Below are positions 17,894 through 27,236 of a stretch of DNA of 40,148 bases, piece after piece. The notes below the pieces were generated by a model, which was not told the DNA's origin, made no database searches, and saw only the letters and a program-made list of their open reading frames with translations. Both the position numbers and the translations under genes were made by a program. How positions within the stretch are numbered: the first letter of the stretch is position 1; every line of letters starts with the position of its first letter. The stretch comes from Lacrimispora sp. (GTDB taxonomy: Bacteria; Bacillota; Clostridia; Lachnospirales; Lachnospiraceae): the NCBI GenBank assembly GCA_029256305.1, contig JAQSYE010000005.1, positions 1-40,148 of the forward strand. Reading direction: 5' to 3'.

Positions 17894-19528
17894 TCAGTCG
17901 TCTTTATTTCCCGACTTAAGCTCAGTGGATCCTGCTGCCAGATAGCCATGGCTCTTACCTTCTTCACTGTCTGTAATCCAGAATGCATATAGTGTAGAAT
18001 GATTCATGATAAACCTGATTCTGATTTTATCCTGCTTCAAGCCATTTAAACTTTTTTTGTTCATCCAAGTAACCCTGTATTTTGTCTGATCCACCTTCAC
18101 TGGATTGCACTCTTCTTTGGAGTATCCGGATATTACCTCACCTTCGGGATCAAGAATTTCAACCCTAAGTTCACCGGAAAGAGAATCTACATTAATGAAT
18201 AAAAATTCTCCCTGATATTTCAAAACCTCTGTTGTCAGTGTCTGTCCGGTACCCGAGGCCCTCATACCTGCAAACCCATCGCGCCTCAAAGTCGCTACCC
18301 CTGCAGCTCCTCCTGAATATTTATGACTTCCAAAGTGAGGTGACTGGCCTGAAAATGCAGAGTAATAAAAGTAAAGTTTATCCTCGGATACCGTGCAGAT
18401 CCCATTTGCAGGGTGCAGATATCCGTAATCCCAACTGCCTTCCTTTCTTGAGGAACTTAAAAAGTCATTGTAGGTGGACCGGTCAAAGTGAAACCCGTCT
18501 CTGCTAAAGGCAATCTTTAAATCATTAATTTTAGGCAGCCCGGTTTTCTCACATACAAAGTTAGGCGGTCCCATTAATACTGAGTAAATACCAAGCATGA
18601 CACTTTCGTATGCCACTGCATCCAAATTATACAGCTGGGTATAGTATCCCAGTTCCGGATCAGGCTTATCATTAATATCAGTCCTTGCCCAAAAACTCAA
18701 ATCATCCTTTGTCCACTGACTGCCTTTATAAAAATCATCCGTCTCATAATAGCTTCTTACTCTCACTCTACTGTCTAACTCGGAAAAGGTCCTCATACTG
18801 TAAACCCATTTTTTACGAAACGGATTATAAAAAAATGTAGTATTATCCCCAGAGTGACTGGTTGTACATACCTCTTTCCAGTTTATTCCGTCAGGAGATT
18901 TGTAAAGCACCGTTATTTCCCTGGGAGGCACAGAAGAAGGATCATCATGAGCATGTTTGGGTTTCAGGTGATAATATTTGTAATCTTCCTCAAAACACCG
19001 GTAAAATACAAGCATTTTATACCGTTCCTCTGCGCATGAAGTATATTCATCAAGCCATACGGCATCTCCATCTCTCATATAACCCGGTATATGCTTCAGA
19101 ACCCGGTCGGAATGACCGGACTTAATCTGGCTTAGCCGTTTCCAGCTAAGGCCATCATCACTTTCCGCATATGAACTTCCATCAAACCAGCCGGAGTGAT
19201 ACCACATTTTATATTTTTGGTTTTGAGCATCATAAAACACCCCGCCGTTAAAAGGACATGCGCATGTACAATACCCGTCATTCAACTCCACACTTGTCTG
19301 AGGCCATAAAACAGGCTGAGAAAGAGCCTCGGGTTTTCCAAAGTCTCTGATGAGATCCGTCTTATAGATAAGAAAATCATCTACAAACAACTGCCTTCCT
19401 ACTGATATATCAATATAGTCCGGCTTTTTTTCCAGATATGGAATACGAAGCGGTTTATCTAAAGTCTTCTCTTTGTAATGTGGCGGCCATTCATCCGGCA
19501 GCATTATATTATTATACAGTTGTTCCAT
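17894..19528 (-). CDS. Putative glycoside hydrolase with GH32/43-like five-bladed beta-propeller fold
   Basis: ISVGRQLFVDDFLI start motif, KYKMWYHSGWFDGSSYAESDDGLSWKRL, RDGDAVWLDEY, AFSRDGFHFDRS repeats; in operon with PTS and LacI genes. Confidence 0.6.
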   Translation of the reverse strand: MEQLYNNIMLPDEWPPHYKEKTLDKPLRIPYLEKKPDYIDISVGRQLFVDDFLIYKTDLIRDFGKPEALSQPVLWPQTSVELNDGYCTCACPFNGGVFYDAQNQKYKMWYHSGWFDGSSYAESDDGLSWKRLSQIKSGHSDRVLKHIPGYMRDGDAVWLDEYTSCAEERYKMLVFYRCFEEDYKYYHLKPKHAHDDPSSVPPREITVLYKSPDGINWKEVCTTSHSGDNTTFFYNPFRKKWVYSMRTFSELDSRVRVRSYYETDDFYKGSQWTKDDLSFWARTDINDKPDPELGYYTQLYNLDAVAYESVMLGIYSVLMGPPNFVCEKTGLPKINDLKIAFSRDGFHFDRSTYNDFLSSSRKEGSWDYGYLHPANGICTVSEDKLYFYYSAFSGQSPHFGSHKYSGGAAGVATLRRDGFAGMRASGTGQTLTTEVLKYQGEFLFINVDSLSGELRVEILDPEGEVISGYSKEECNPVKVDQTKYRVTWMNKKSLNGLKQDKIRIRFIMNHSTLYAFWITDSEEGKSHGYLAAGSTELKSGNKDD

Positions 19529-19551
19529 GATACTCCTTATATTATGTTAAT

Positions 19552-20919
19552 TTATTCTTCTGGTTTGTAATACAAATAGGTCAGGATAAACGCAACCGCA
19601 AACCCGATTCCACATGCAATAAAATAATTCATCAGCTGGCCGTTTAGGTACAGAAGGATTCCTGGTATAGCCGTAATTGACATTCCGGTTGCTGCAAGAC
19701 CGGTAATAGATGCATATAATCCCGCAAATCCTCCGCCAATACATCCGCAGACAAAAGGAATCAGCCTTGGAAGATTTCCGCCAAATATCAGGGGTTCTGT
19801 AATTCCTAAAAATGCTGGTACCACAGATGATAAATAGAGTGATTTCTGCTTTTTATTCTTAGTTTTCAATGCTGCTGCAATGCCGGCCGCCCCCTGCGCA
19901 ACAATTGCCCCACATACGAGAGCATTAAACGGATTAGCTCCTGTATTGGCAAGTAGCTCAATCTCAAGAGCTTTAAAGGTATGATGAAGCCCTGTAATTA
20001 CCACTGCTTGCTGAAGAGCTCCGACAATAAAACCACCAATTCCAAAGGGAAGGTTCATCAGAAGAGAGATGGCCTCTACCAAACCTTTTTCAACCAGATG
20101 CATAACAGGACCTATCACAACCAGTCCGATTACCATACTGGACAACAGTGTGACAAACGGTGTGACAATTAGATCAAGAACATCCGGTATAACCTTACGA
20201 AGCCATTTCTCAATTTTGGCAGCAATCACTCCCAGAATCAATGCCGGCAATACCGATCCCTGATATCCGATAATTGGTATATTTAAGCCAGCCAGACCTA
20301 AATATATCGGCTCAATCTTCCCTGCAGCTACCTGGTTTGCATTTGGAAGCTGAGGAGCCACCAGCATAAGGCCAATTACGATGCCCAGAGCCGGCGAGGC
20401 ACCCGAACGTTTCATAACGGAATAAGTCACAAGCGCTGGCAGGAACGCAAATGCAGTATCAATCAGAACCTGGGACAGCGCCATAAAGGTCGGATCCAGT
20501 TCCACGCCTAGATTGGTAATCAAGCTGCGAAGTCCCATGAAGAGTCCCGTTGCTACCAGGATTGGTATAATGGGAAGAAATACATCTCCCAACATGCGGG
20601 AAGCTTTTTGAAATACATTTAGATTTACTGCTACCGCCTCTGACTTTGACATCATGCTTGTGTTGTCCAGCTGTGTAATCTCAATGAATTCCCCGTATAC
20701 TTTATTAACAAAACCAGTTCCAAGTACAATTTGATGCTGCCCGGAAGCAAGAAAGCTTCCTTTAACCCCATCAATACTTTCAATTTCCTTCTTATCAAAC
20801 TTTGAACTGTCCTTTAAAATGAGTCTTAATCGTGTGGCACAATGCTCGGCATTTAAAATATTTTCCTTACCGCCGATATGAGCGAGAATCGCTTCGGCTG
20901 TTTGTCTCTCTTTACTCAT
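19552..20919 (-). CDS. PTS sugar transporter subunit EIIBC (sucrose/beta-glucoside family), no fused EIIA
   Basis: EIIB N-terminus MSKERQTAEAILAHIGGKENILNAEHCATRLRL with phosphocysteine; EIIC ITGLHHTFKALEIELL and FLGITEPLIFGGNLP. Confidence 0.92.
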   Translation of the reverse strand: MSKERQTAEAILAHIGGKENILNAEHCATRLRLILKDSSKFDKKEIESIDGVKGSFLASGQHQIVLGTGFVNKVYGEFIEITQLDNTSMMSKSEAVAVNLNVFQKASRMLGDVFLPIIPILVATGLFMGLRSLITNLGVELDPTFMALSQVLIDTAFAFLPALVTYSVMKRSGASPALGIVIGLMLVAPQLPNANQVAAGKIEPIYLGLAGLNIPIIGYQGSVLPALILGVIAAKIEKWLRKVIPDVLDLIVTPFVTLLSSMVIGLVVIGPVMHLVEKGLVEAISLLMNLPFGIGGFIVGALQQAVVITGLHHTFKALEIELLANTGANPFNALVCGAIVAQGAAGIAAALKTKNKKQKSLYLSSVVPAFLGITEPLIFGGNLPRLIPFVCGCIGGGFAGLYASITGLAATGMSITAIPGILLYLNGQLMNYFIACGIGFAVAFILTYLYYKPEE

Positions 20920-20948
20920 GTTATCCTCCTTGTAATTTTTATGCAACA

Positions 20949-20964
20949 ATGAACGCGCGTTCAT
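20949..20964. promoter_or_regulatory. Candidate LacI-family operator upstream of the PTS gene
   Basis: Perfect 16-bp palindrome ATGAACGCGCGTTCAT with a central CG, typical of LacI-family operators. Confidence 0.75.
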
Positions 20965-21049
20965 AAAGATATATACAGAATACAACAGAACTCATACTCT
21001 GTCAATATACTCTATGAATTTTTATGTATTATGTCCTGTTTTCCGTTCT

Positions 21050-22057
21050 TTATTTGTGCATATCAAACAACTCTCTGGAGGTTGACTCCCGTATCACCAA
21101 CCGGGGATTTAAATGGATTAATTCCTCTTCCTCATTCCCATTTATTGAGTTCAAGAGCATACTTACCGCATTTTTGGCAATCTCATCAATGGGAGACGCC
21201 ACGGAAGATAGTGTAGGAATCATCTTTTTAGCGAGTAATGTATTATTATATCCACATACAATTACATCCCTTGGTACATGAATCCCATATTCGGACAGAG
21301 CTTTAATAATATCGCTGGCTGCAATATCGCTGTGTGCAAACCATGCTGTTATTTTCTTCGGATCATGTGTCTGAAAATACTGACTGATCGTTTCATAAAC
21401 CTTTTGGTTTTCCACGGTCTCATGTTGATTGCATTCCAGTACAGTTTTTAACTTTTGGCCATTACGATCTAGCTCCGACCGAAAACCTTCCAGCTTATTA
21501 TTACCTGTCTGGGACCTGACAGGTCCGATATAGCCAATATTTTTATGACCAAGCTCACAAAAGTGCTTTGCAACCTGAACAGCTCCTTCTTCCGAGCTTA
21601 TAATAATATTCTTTTTTTGTGTCTGTTTGAATAAGCTCACCATGGGAATTTTGATTCCACTGTATAACATTTTATTAGGCGTCCCAATAGGTCTAACTAT
21701 AATTCCATCTACCTTGCGCCGTTTAAATCCATTAATAATGCTGGCTTCCCTGGCTTTTTCCCTCTGAGCATCACCAATAATTACATTGTAACCATATAGT
21801 TCAGCCTCATGTAGAATGGAGGCTATCAATGAGGTATACAATGGATTGGATAAATCGGAAAATAATACACCGATTAAATTTGTTCTGTTTCCAGCAAGGC
21901 TTTGTGCCACCTGATTCGGTTCATATCCCAACTTTTTTACCCAATACATCACATTGCTCCGCGTTTCCATTGTTATAGACGGATGATTTGACAATACTCT
22001 TGAAACCGTAGCACGAGATACATGAGCAGCTTTTGCGACTTCCTCCATTGTGACCAT
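21050..22057 (-). CDS. LacI family transcriptional regulator
   Basis: MEEVAKAAHVSRATVSRVLSNHPSITMETRSNVMYWVKKLGYEPNQVAQSLAGNRTNLIGVLF. Confidence 0.95.
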   Translation of the reverse strand: MVTMEEVAKAAHVSRATVSRVLSNHPSITMETRSNVMYWVKKLGYEPNQVAQSLAGNRTNLIGVLFSDLSNPLYTSLIASILHEAELYGYNVIIGDAQREKAREASIINGFKRRKVDGIIVRPIGTPNKMLYSGIKIPMVSLFKQTQKKNIIISSEEGAVQVAKHFCELGHKNIGYIGPVRSQTGNNKLEGFRSELDRNGQKLKTVLECNQHETVENQKVYETISQYFQTHDPKKITAWFAHSDIAASDIIKALSEYGIHVPRDVIVCGYNNTLLAKKMIPTLSSVASPIDEIAKNAVSMLLNSINGNEEEELIHLNPRLVIRESTSRELFDMHK

Positions 22058-22140
22058 AGTTTAGATCCTTTCACTTAGCTTCATTTAAACCACTTTTCTA
22101 TTATCATACTATTTTTCTTCATTTATGAAAACATCTATCC

Positions 22141-22190
22141 GTAAAAAGTTTCAGCCAGGCAATTTTTCAATTGCCTGGCTGAAGTTTTAC
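22141..22190 (-). terminator. Rho-independent terminator after the ABC-F gene
   Basis: TTCAGCCAGGCAATTTTTCAATTGCCTGGCTGAA perfect hairpin with a T-tract in the minus-strand direction. Confidence 0.8.
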
Positions 22191-22206
22191 CATAAAACTG
22201 GGTATT

Positions 22207-23847
22207 TTATTTATTTTCCCCTATTTCTTCCTCTGTCAAAGTAAATACCTGTCTCTTACGAGCCATTTCATCACTTTCCAGATACTCGTCATAAGTAGTG
22301 ATCTTATCAATCAGCTGTCCACTTACAATCTCCATAATGCGGTTAGCCGTTGTCTGAACAATCTGATGGTCACGGGAGGAGAAAAGAAGTGCTCCCTGGA
22401 ACTTCACCAGTCCGTTGTTTAATGCCGTAATGGACTCCATATCAAGGTGATCCGTGGGCTCATCTAAAAGGAGCGCATTCGCTCCTGAAATCATCAGCTT
22501 TGAAAGCATACAGCGTACTTTCTCTCCACCGGATAATACCCGAACTTTCTTTACGCCGTCTTCACCGGCAAAAAGCATACGTCCAAGGAAACCGCGAACA
22601 TAGGTTGCTTCTTTTTCAGGAGAATACTGGGTCAGCCAGTCCACGATGGTGTCATTATTATCAAACTCTGCTGTGTTATCCTTTGGAAAATAACACTGGG
22701 AGGTGGTAAGACCCCATTTATAATCGCCTTCATCCGGCTCCATTTCTCCGGAAAGAATCTTAAACAGAACGGTTTTCGCAAGCTCGTTAGGTCCTACAAA
22801 AGCTACCTTGTCCTCTCTGGTTATTGTAAAGGAGATATGATCAAGTATCTTTACACCATCAATGGTCTTGGTTAAATCATTCACGGTAAGAACCTCATTA
22901 CCGATCTCACGGGCTGGGCGGAAATCGATGTAAGGGTATTTACGACTGGACGGTTTGATATCATCCAGTTCAATTTTCTCTAAAGCACGTTTTCTGGAAG
23001 TAGCCTGCTTGGATTTGGAAGCGTTGGCTGAGAAGCGCTGAATAAACTCTTGCAGCTCCTTCATCTTTTCTTCTTTCTTCCTGTTAGCTTCCTTCATCTG
23101 CTTTACCATAAGCTGACTAGATTCATACCAGAAGTCATAGTTTCCGGCATAAAGCTGAATCTTACTGTAGTCAATATCTGCAATATGAGTGCAGACTTTG
23201 TTTAAGAAGTAACGGTCATGGGAAACCACGATTACCGTATTTTCAAAATTAATTAAGAATTCTTCCAGCCATGCAATGGCATCGAGATCCAAATGGTTGG
23301 TCGGCTCATCTAAAAGAAGAATATCAGGATTGCCAAAGAGTGACTGTGAAAGAAGTACTTTCACTTTCTGCGCTCCGGTTAAATCCTTCATCAGTTTATA
23401 GTGTAAATCGGTCTCAATTCCAAGACCGTTTAATAAGTTTGCTGCATCGGACTCCGATTCCCATCCGTTCATGGCAGCGAATTCTCCTTCCAGATCTGCA
23501 GCCTTTATGCCGTCCTCATCCGTGAAGTCCTCCTTCGCATAGATGGCATCCTTTTCCTTCATAATCTCATATAATCTGACATTTCCCATAATAACGGTAT
23601 CAAGAACCTGACACTCGTCATATTTAAAATGATCCTGTTTTAAGAAAGAAAGTCTTTGACCAGGAGTGATCACAATATCACCGCTGGTAGGCTCCAGTTC
23701 CCCGGAAAGAATTTTTAAGAACGTGGATTTTCCGGCACCATTGGCACCGATCAAGCCATAACAGTTGCCTTCCGTAAACTTAATATTTACATCTTCAAAC
23801 AATGCTTTTTTTCCAAGTCTTAATGTTACGTTATGTGCACTAATCAT
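22207..23847 (-). CDS. ABC-F family ATPase (YbiT/YkpA-like)
   Basis: NBD1 GANGAGKST and LLLDEPTNHLDLD; NBD2 LSGGEKVRCMLSKL and LLLDEPTDHLDMES; linker KEANRKKEEKMKELQEFIQRFSANASKSKQATSRKRALEK. Confidence 0.93.
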   Translation of the reverse strand: MISAHNVTLRLGKKALFEDVNIKFTEGNCYGLIGANGAGKSTFLKILSGELEPTSGDIVITPGQRLSFLKQDHFKYDECQVLDTVIMGNVRLYEIMKEKDAIYAKEDFTDEDGIKAADLEGEFAAMNGWESESDAANLLNGLGIETDLHYKLMKDLTGAQKVKVLLSQSLFGNPDILLLDEPTNHLDLDAIAWLEEFLINFENTVIVVSHDRYFLNKVCTHIADIDYSKIQLYAGNYDFWYESSQLMVKQMKEANRKKEEKMKELQEFIQRFSANASKSKQATSRKRALEKIELDDIKPSSRKYPYIDFRPAREIGNEVLTVNDLTKTIDGVKILDHISFTITREDKVAFVGPNELAKTVLFKILSGEMEPDEGDYKWGLTTSQCYFPKDNTAEFDNNDTIVDWLTQYSPEKEATYVRGFLGRMLFAGEDGVKKVRVLSGGEKVRCMLSKLMISGANALLLDEPTDHLDMESITALNNGLVKFQGALLFSSRDHQIVQTTANRIMEIVSGQLIDKITTYDEYLESDEMARKRQVFTLTEEEIGENK

Positions 23848-24044
23848 CTTAATTCCCTTTCTGAAATCTGGTTTTATTCCATATCATAAGCTCTGCTTCT
23901 GGTTTCAGTATTAAAACGCCGAAACCATCAAAATAGGGGTCTTTTGGCCCCTTATCTGTCATCTCTCTTATTGTACATGAAAATCCCGAATTTGCAAGTC
24001 TTTTATCAAAAAAGCCCTGCCTATCCGGGATTTATTCCTGGTTT

Positions 24045-24689
24045 CTACTTCACCGCTTCCACCTTTAAGGGGAAATTGGATTCACTGCCTGCATCATAGG
24101 TAACAGTGACATAGGTAACTTTTACCAATGCACCGCTTCCATTGCTGTCATCTGTTGCATTTCCAAGTACACCTGTCTCCAGCCCTTCGCAGTTGTCTTT
24201 GATAAAGCCAATCTCTTTTCCCGAACCCGCATCAATGGTAAAGGTACTCATAGCCTGATCCTTCACCGTTCCGGTCAATTCTTTTACTTCCATCTTATCC
24301 TGGGCATCAAGCACCAGAATCACCTTTGCATTGGTCGTGTCGGATCCGGAAATCTCACCTTTATAGATGATGGAAACTTTCACATCCGGCTCCAGTGCAT
24401 AGGACGTCTCTACCACAACATTATCCAAATGGAAAACAGCCTTCGTATCTCCATCTTCAACAGTCATGGATCCCATATTATCAGATACTTCCGTGACCTT
24501 GCCGGTTAATATCTTAAATTCTGCTGTACTTCCGGGCGCCTGGGTACTTGCTGCCGGAGCTGTCTCATTTGAAGTTTCTGTTTGCGTGACGGTACCAGCT
24601 GCACTCTGTGCCTGCTTTGCTGATCTCCCGCAAGCCGGTAATAAAACTGCCGCACAGACAGCTAATGCGATCATTAAGGTTCTTTTCAT
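24045..24689 (-). CDS. Putative lipoprotein of unknown function
   Basis: Signal peptide with lipobox-like LLPACG, Ser/Thr-rich linker, then beta-rich TGKVTEVSDNMGSMTVEDGDTK. Confidence 0.75.
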   Translation of the reverse strand: MKRTLMIALAVCAAVLLPACGRSAKQAQSAAGTVTQTETSNETAPAASTQAPGSTAEFKILTGKVTEVSDNMGSMTVEDGDTKAVFHLDNVVVETSYALEPDVKVSIIYKGEISGSDTTNAKVILVLDAQDKMEVKELTGTVKDQAMSTFTIDAGSGKEIGFIKDNCEGLETGVLGNATDDSNGSGALVKVTYVTVTYDAGSESNFPLKVEAVK

Positions 24690-24838
24690 AAAGCATCCTC
24701 TTTTCTATGTTTGCCATTTCCATATATATCGCATTTAGTATATCATCCGTTTGTGAAAAGTTTTTATCTTTTTTCTTAATTTACTTTTATCTATTTAATC
24801 ACGTGCCTTATTATTAAAATGACTATTGAAATTTATTC

Positions 24839-25603
24839 CTACAAAATATCTCCATACCTCCCAAGAAAGTTCTGAGTCCTCACATTGTTGGACGCAAACA
24901 CTTCCTCCGGGGCACCTTCCTCAACAATCACACCCTCTGCCATAAAAATCACCCGGTCAGAGATATCTCTGGCAAATGCCATCTCGTGAGTGACAATTAC
25001 CATGGCAATATGAAGATCGGCAAGGGATTTAATAACCTTTAGCACTTCACCAGTCAGCTCCGGATCCAGCGCAGAAGTCGGCTCATCAAAAAAGAGAATC
25101 TTAGGATTTAGGGCAAGCGCTCTTGCAATCGCCACCCTCTGGCACTGCCCGCCGGACAGCTGGCAGGGATAGGCATCTGTTTTATCTGAAAGCCCCATTT
25201 TCTGAAGAAGCTCCATGGCCTCTTTGACTGCATCCTCTTTGCTCCGCTTCTGGACGTGAATTGGTGCATCAATGATATTATTTAAAACGGTCATATGCGG
25301 AAATAAATTAAAATTCTGGAAAACCAGACCGTAATTTTTCTGGATCTCTTTCAGCTTTTCCTTATTAGCATAGACAGAAGCCCCGCCGCTTCCATTCCAC
25401 GCCGCCTTTTCTCCCAGGTAAAACAACTCTCCTTTATCCATCTGTTCCAGCATAGTGGCACATCGAAGGAGGGTGGATTTTCCGGAACCGGAAGGCCCGA
25501 TGACAGAAAGAATTTCTCCTTCTTTTACAGACAGAGAGATATCCCGAAGGACGTTCTGTTCGTTAAATGATTTTTCCACATGGTTCATTTGCAGTACGTG
25601 CAT
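24839..25603 (-). CDS. Polar amino acid ABC transporter, ATP-binding protein
   Basis: [77 protein letters not shown]. Confidence 0.95.
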   Translation of the reverse strand: MHVLQMNHVEKSFNEQNVLRDISLSVKEGEILSVIGPSGSGKSTLLRCATMLEQMDKGELFYLGEKAAWNGSGGASVYANKEKLKEIQKNYGLVFQNFNLFPHMTVLNNIIDAPIHVQKRSKEDAVKEAMELLQKMGLSDKTDAYPCQLSGGQCQRVAIARALALNPKILFFDEPTSALDPELTGEVLKVIKSLADLHIAMVIVTHEMAFARDISDRVIFMAEGVIVEEGAPEEVFASNNVRTQNFLGRYGDIL

Positions 25604-25614
25604 CTCGATTCCTC

Positions 25615-26265
25615 CTATTGGTAATAATTCATCCGTTTTTCTATGTATTCCATCAGCATCGCCACTACCAGATTAAATACATAGTAGAAAAGACCTGCCG
25701 CCACAAAGGGAATCAGGCTTGTCTGTGAGGAAGCCAGTGCCTTGGCTACGGCAAACATCTCCAGTACGCTGATGGTAAACGCAAGAGAGGTATCCTTAAC
25801 CAGAGTTATTACCTCGTTGGTGACTGACGGAAGAATCCGTTTTACTACCTGGGGAAATATAATTCTAAAAAAGGTCTGATTCTTTGAGTATCCCAGAAGC
25901 TTTGCCGCCTCATACTGTCCCGCAGGCATGGACTGGATACCACTTCTGTAGATTTCTGCAAAATAAGCCGCATAGTTAATTACAAAACCAATAAAAGCAG
26001 CCCAAAGGCGGTAACCGTTCCCAACTTTCACTCCAAAAAGGTAATAGGGACCAAAATACACCACCATAAGCTGAAGCATCAGAGGGGTTCCTCTCATGAC
26101 TGAAATATAGAATTTAACAATGGCCTCTATAACCCGGTTTTTTGACATCCTCCCAAAGGAGACCAAAAGTCCCAGAGGAAGAGAAAAGATGAGTGTCACC
26201 AGAAAGATCTGGATGCTGACCCACATTCCTCCTGCCAGTTGTGTAAGTATCTTTGTTAAAGCCAT
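25615..26265 (-). CDS. Amino acid ABC transporter permease
   Basis: HisM/GlnP-type: [16 protein letters not shown] and [40 protein letters not shown]. Confidence 0.95.
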   Translation of the reverse strand: MALTKILTQLAGGMWVSIQIFLVTLIFSLPLGLLVSFGRMSKNRVIEAIVKFYISVMRGTPLMLQLMVVYFGPYYLFGVKVGNGYRLWAAFIGFVINYAAYFAEIYRSGIQSMPAGQYEAAKLLGYSKNQTFFRIIFPQVVKRILPSVTNEVITLVKDTSLAFTISVLEMFAVAKALASSQTSLIPFVAAGLFYYVFNLVVAMLMEYIEKRMNYYQ

Positions 26266-26287
26266 GATTACCCTCCGTCAGTATCAA

Positions 26288-27148
26288 TTATTTTCCAATT
26301 ATTGTTATATCCTTACCAAACCATTTTTCTGAAATAGTTTTTAAGGTTCCGTCTGCTGCCATTGCTTCCAGCTGCTTCTGCACCTGGTCTCTTAAAGCAT
26401 CATTTCCCTTTTTAAAGCCAACTCCATACTCCTCTGCAGCAAGTGCTTCATCAAGAATCACAAAATCCGACTTTCTCTGCTGGATCTGATATGCAGCTAC
26501 GATTTCATCCATTGCCACGCAGTTCACTGCTCCCATCTCCAGATCCATAAAAGCAGTATTGTAATCGGGTGTGGTCTGAAGTGTTTTAAATGTTTTGGAT
26601 AGTGTATCATTCTCTTTTAATGCAGCTTCTGCAGATGAATCAGCCTGTACTTCCACTACCTTACCGGTAAGATCAGCAAGTGTCTTGATTCCGGAATCCT
26701 TCGCTACAACAAAGACCTGGCGGTTTGCCATATATGGTTTTGTCCAGGTATAACCGTCTTCTCTTCCATTAATGGTAAATCCATTCCAGATACAGTCAAT
26801 GTTGCCGCTTTCCAGTTCCATATCTTTTGCATCCCAGGCAATTGGCTGGGCTACAAACTTTTTGCCAAGGCGGTCTGCCACCTCTTTTGCAAGATCTAAG
26901 TCAAATCCCGTATACTCGCCATTATCTCCTACAAAACCCATGGGAGGGAAATCCTGATCAAATCCTACGGTGAAAGTATCTTTATCAGAAGCTGCGGAAG
27001 TTGTCTCCTGGGCTTTCCCAGTCTCTGCGGACGAAGACTCTGCTTTTGTCGTCTCTGCCGCTGCAGGCGCTTCCTTTTTTCCTGCACAGCCGCTTAATAA
27101 CGCTGCTGTTCCTAATATTGCTGCTGCCAAAATCACTGTTTTTTTCAT
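26288..27148 (-). CDS. Amino acid ABC transporter substrate-binding lipoprotein
   Basis: MKKTVILAAAILGTAALLSGCAGKK lipobox; DFPPMGFVGDNGEYTGFDLDLAKEVADRLG SBP_bac_3 motif. Confidence 0.94.
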   Translation of the reverse strand: MKKTVILAAAILGTAALLSGCAGKKEAPAAAETTKAESSSAETGKAQETTSAASDKDTFTVGFDQDFPPMGFVGDNGEYTGFDLDLAKEVADRLGKKFVAQPIAWDAKDMELESGNIDCIWNGFTINGREDGYTWTKPYMANRQVFVVAKDSGIKTLADLTGKVVEVQADSSAEAALKENDTLSKTFKTLQTTPDYNTAFMDLEMGAVNCVAMDEIVAAYQIQQRKSDFVILDEALAAEEYGVGFKKGNDALRDQVQKQLEAMAADGTLKTISEKWFGKDITIIGK

Positions 27149-27236
27149 AACACAAATCCTCCTCTTGATTTTCATGTGTTACCATGGTAGCACAGTAAAG
27201 TTTTTCTGTAAAGAAGAAATTTATGTATCATGATTA

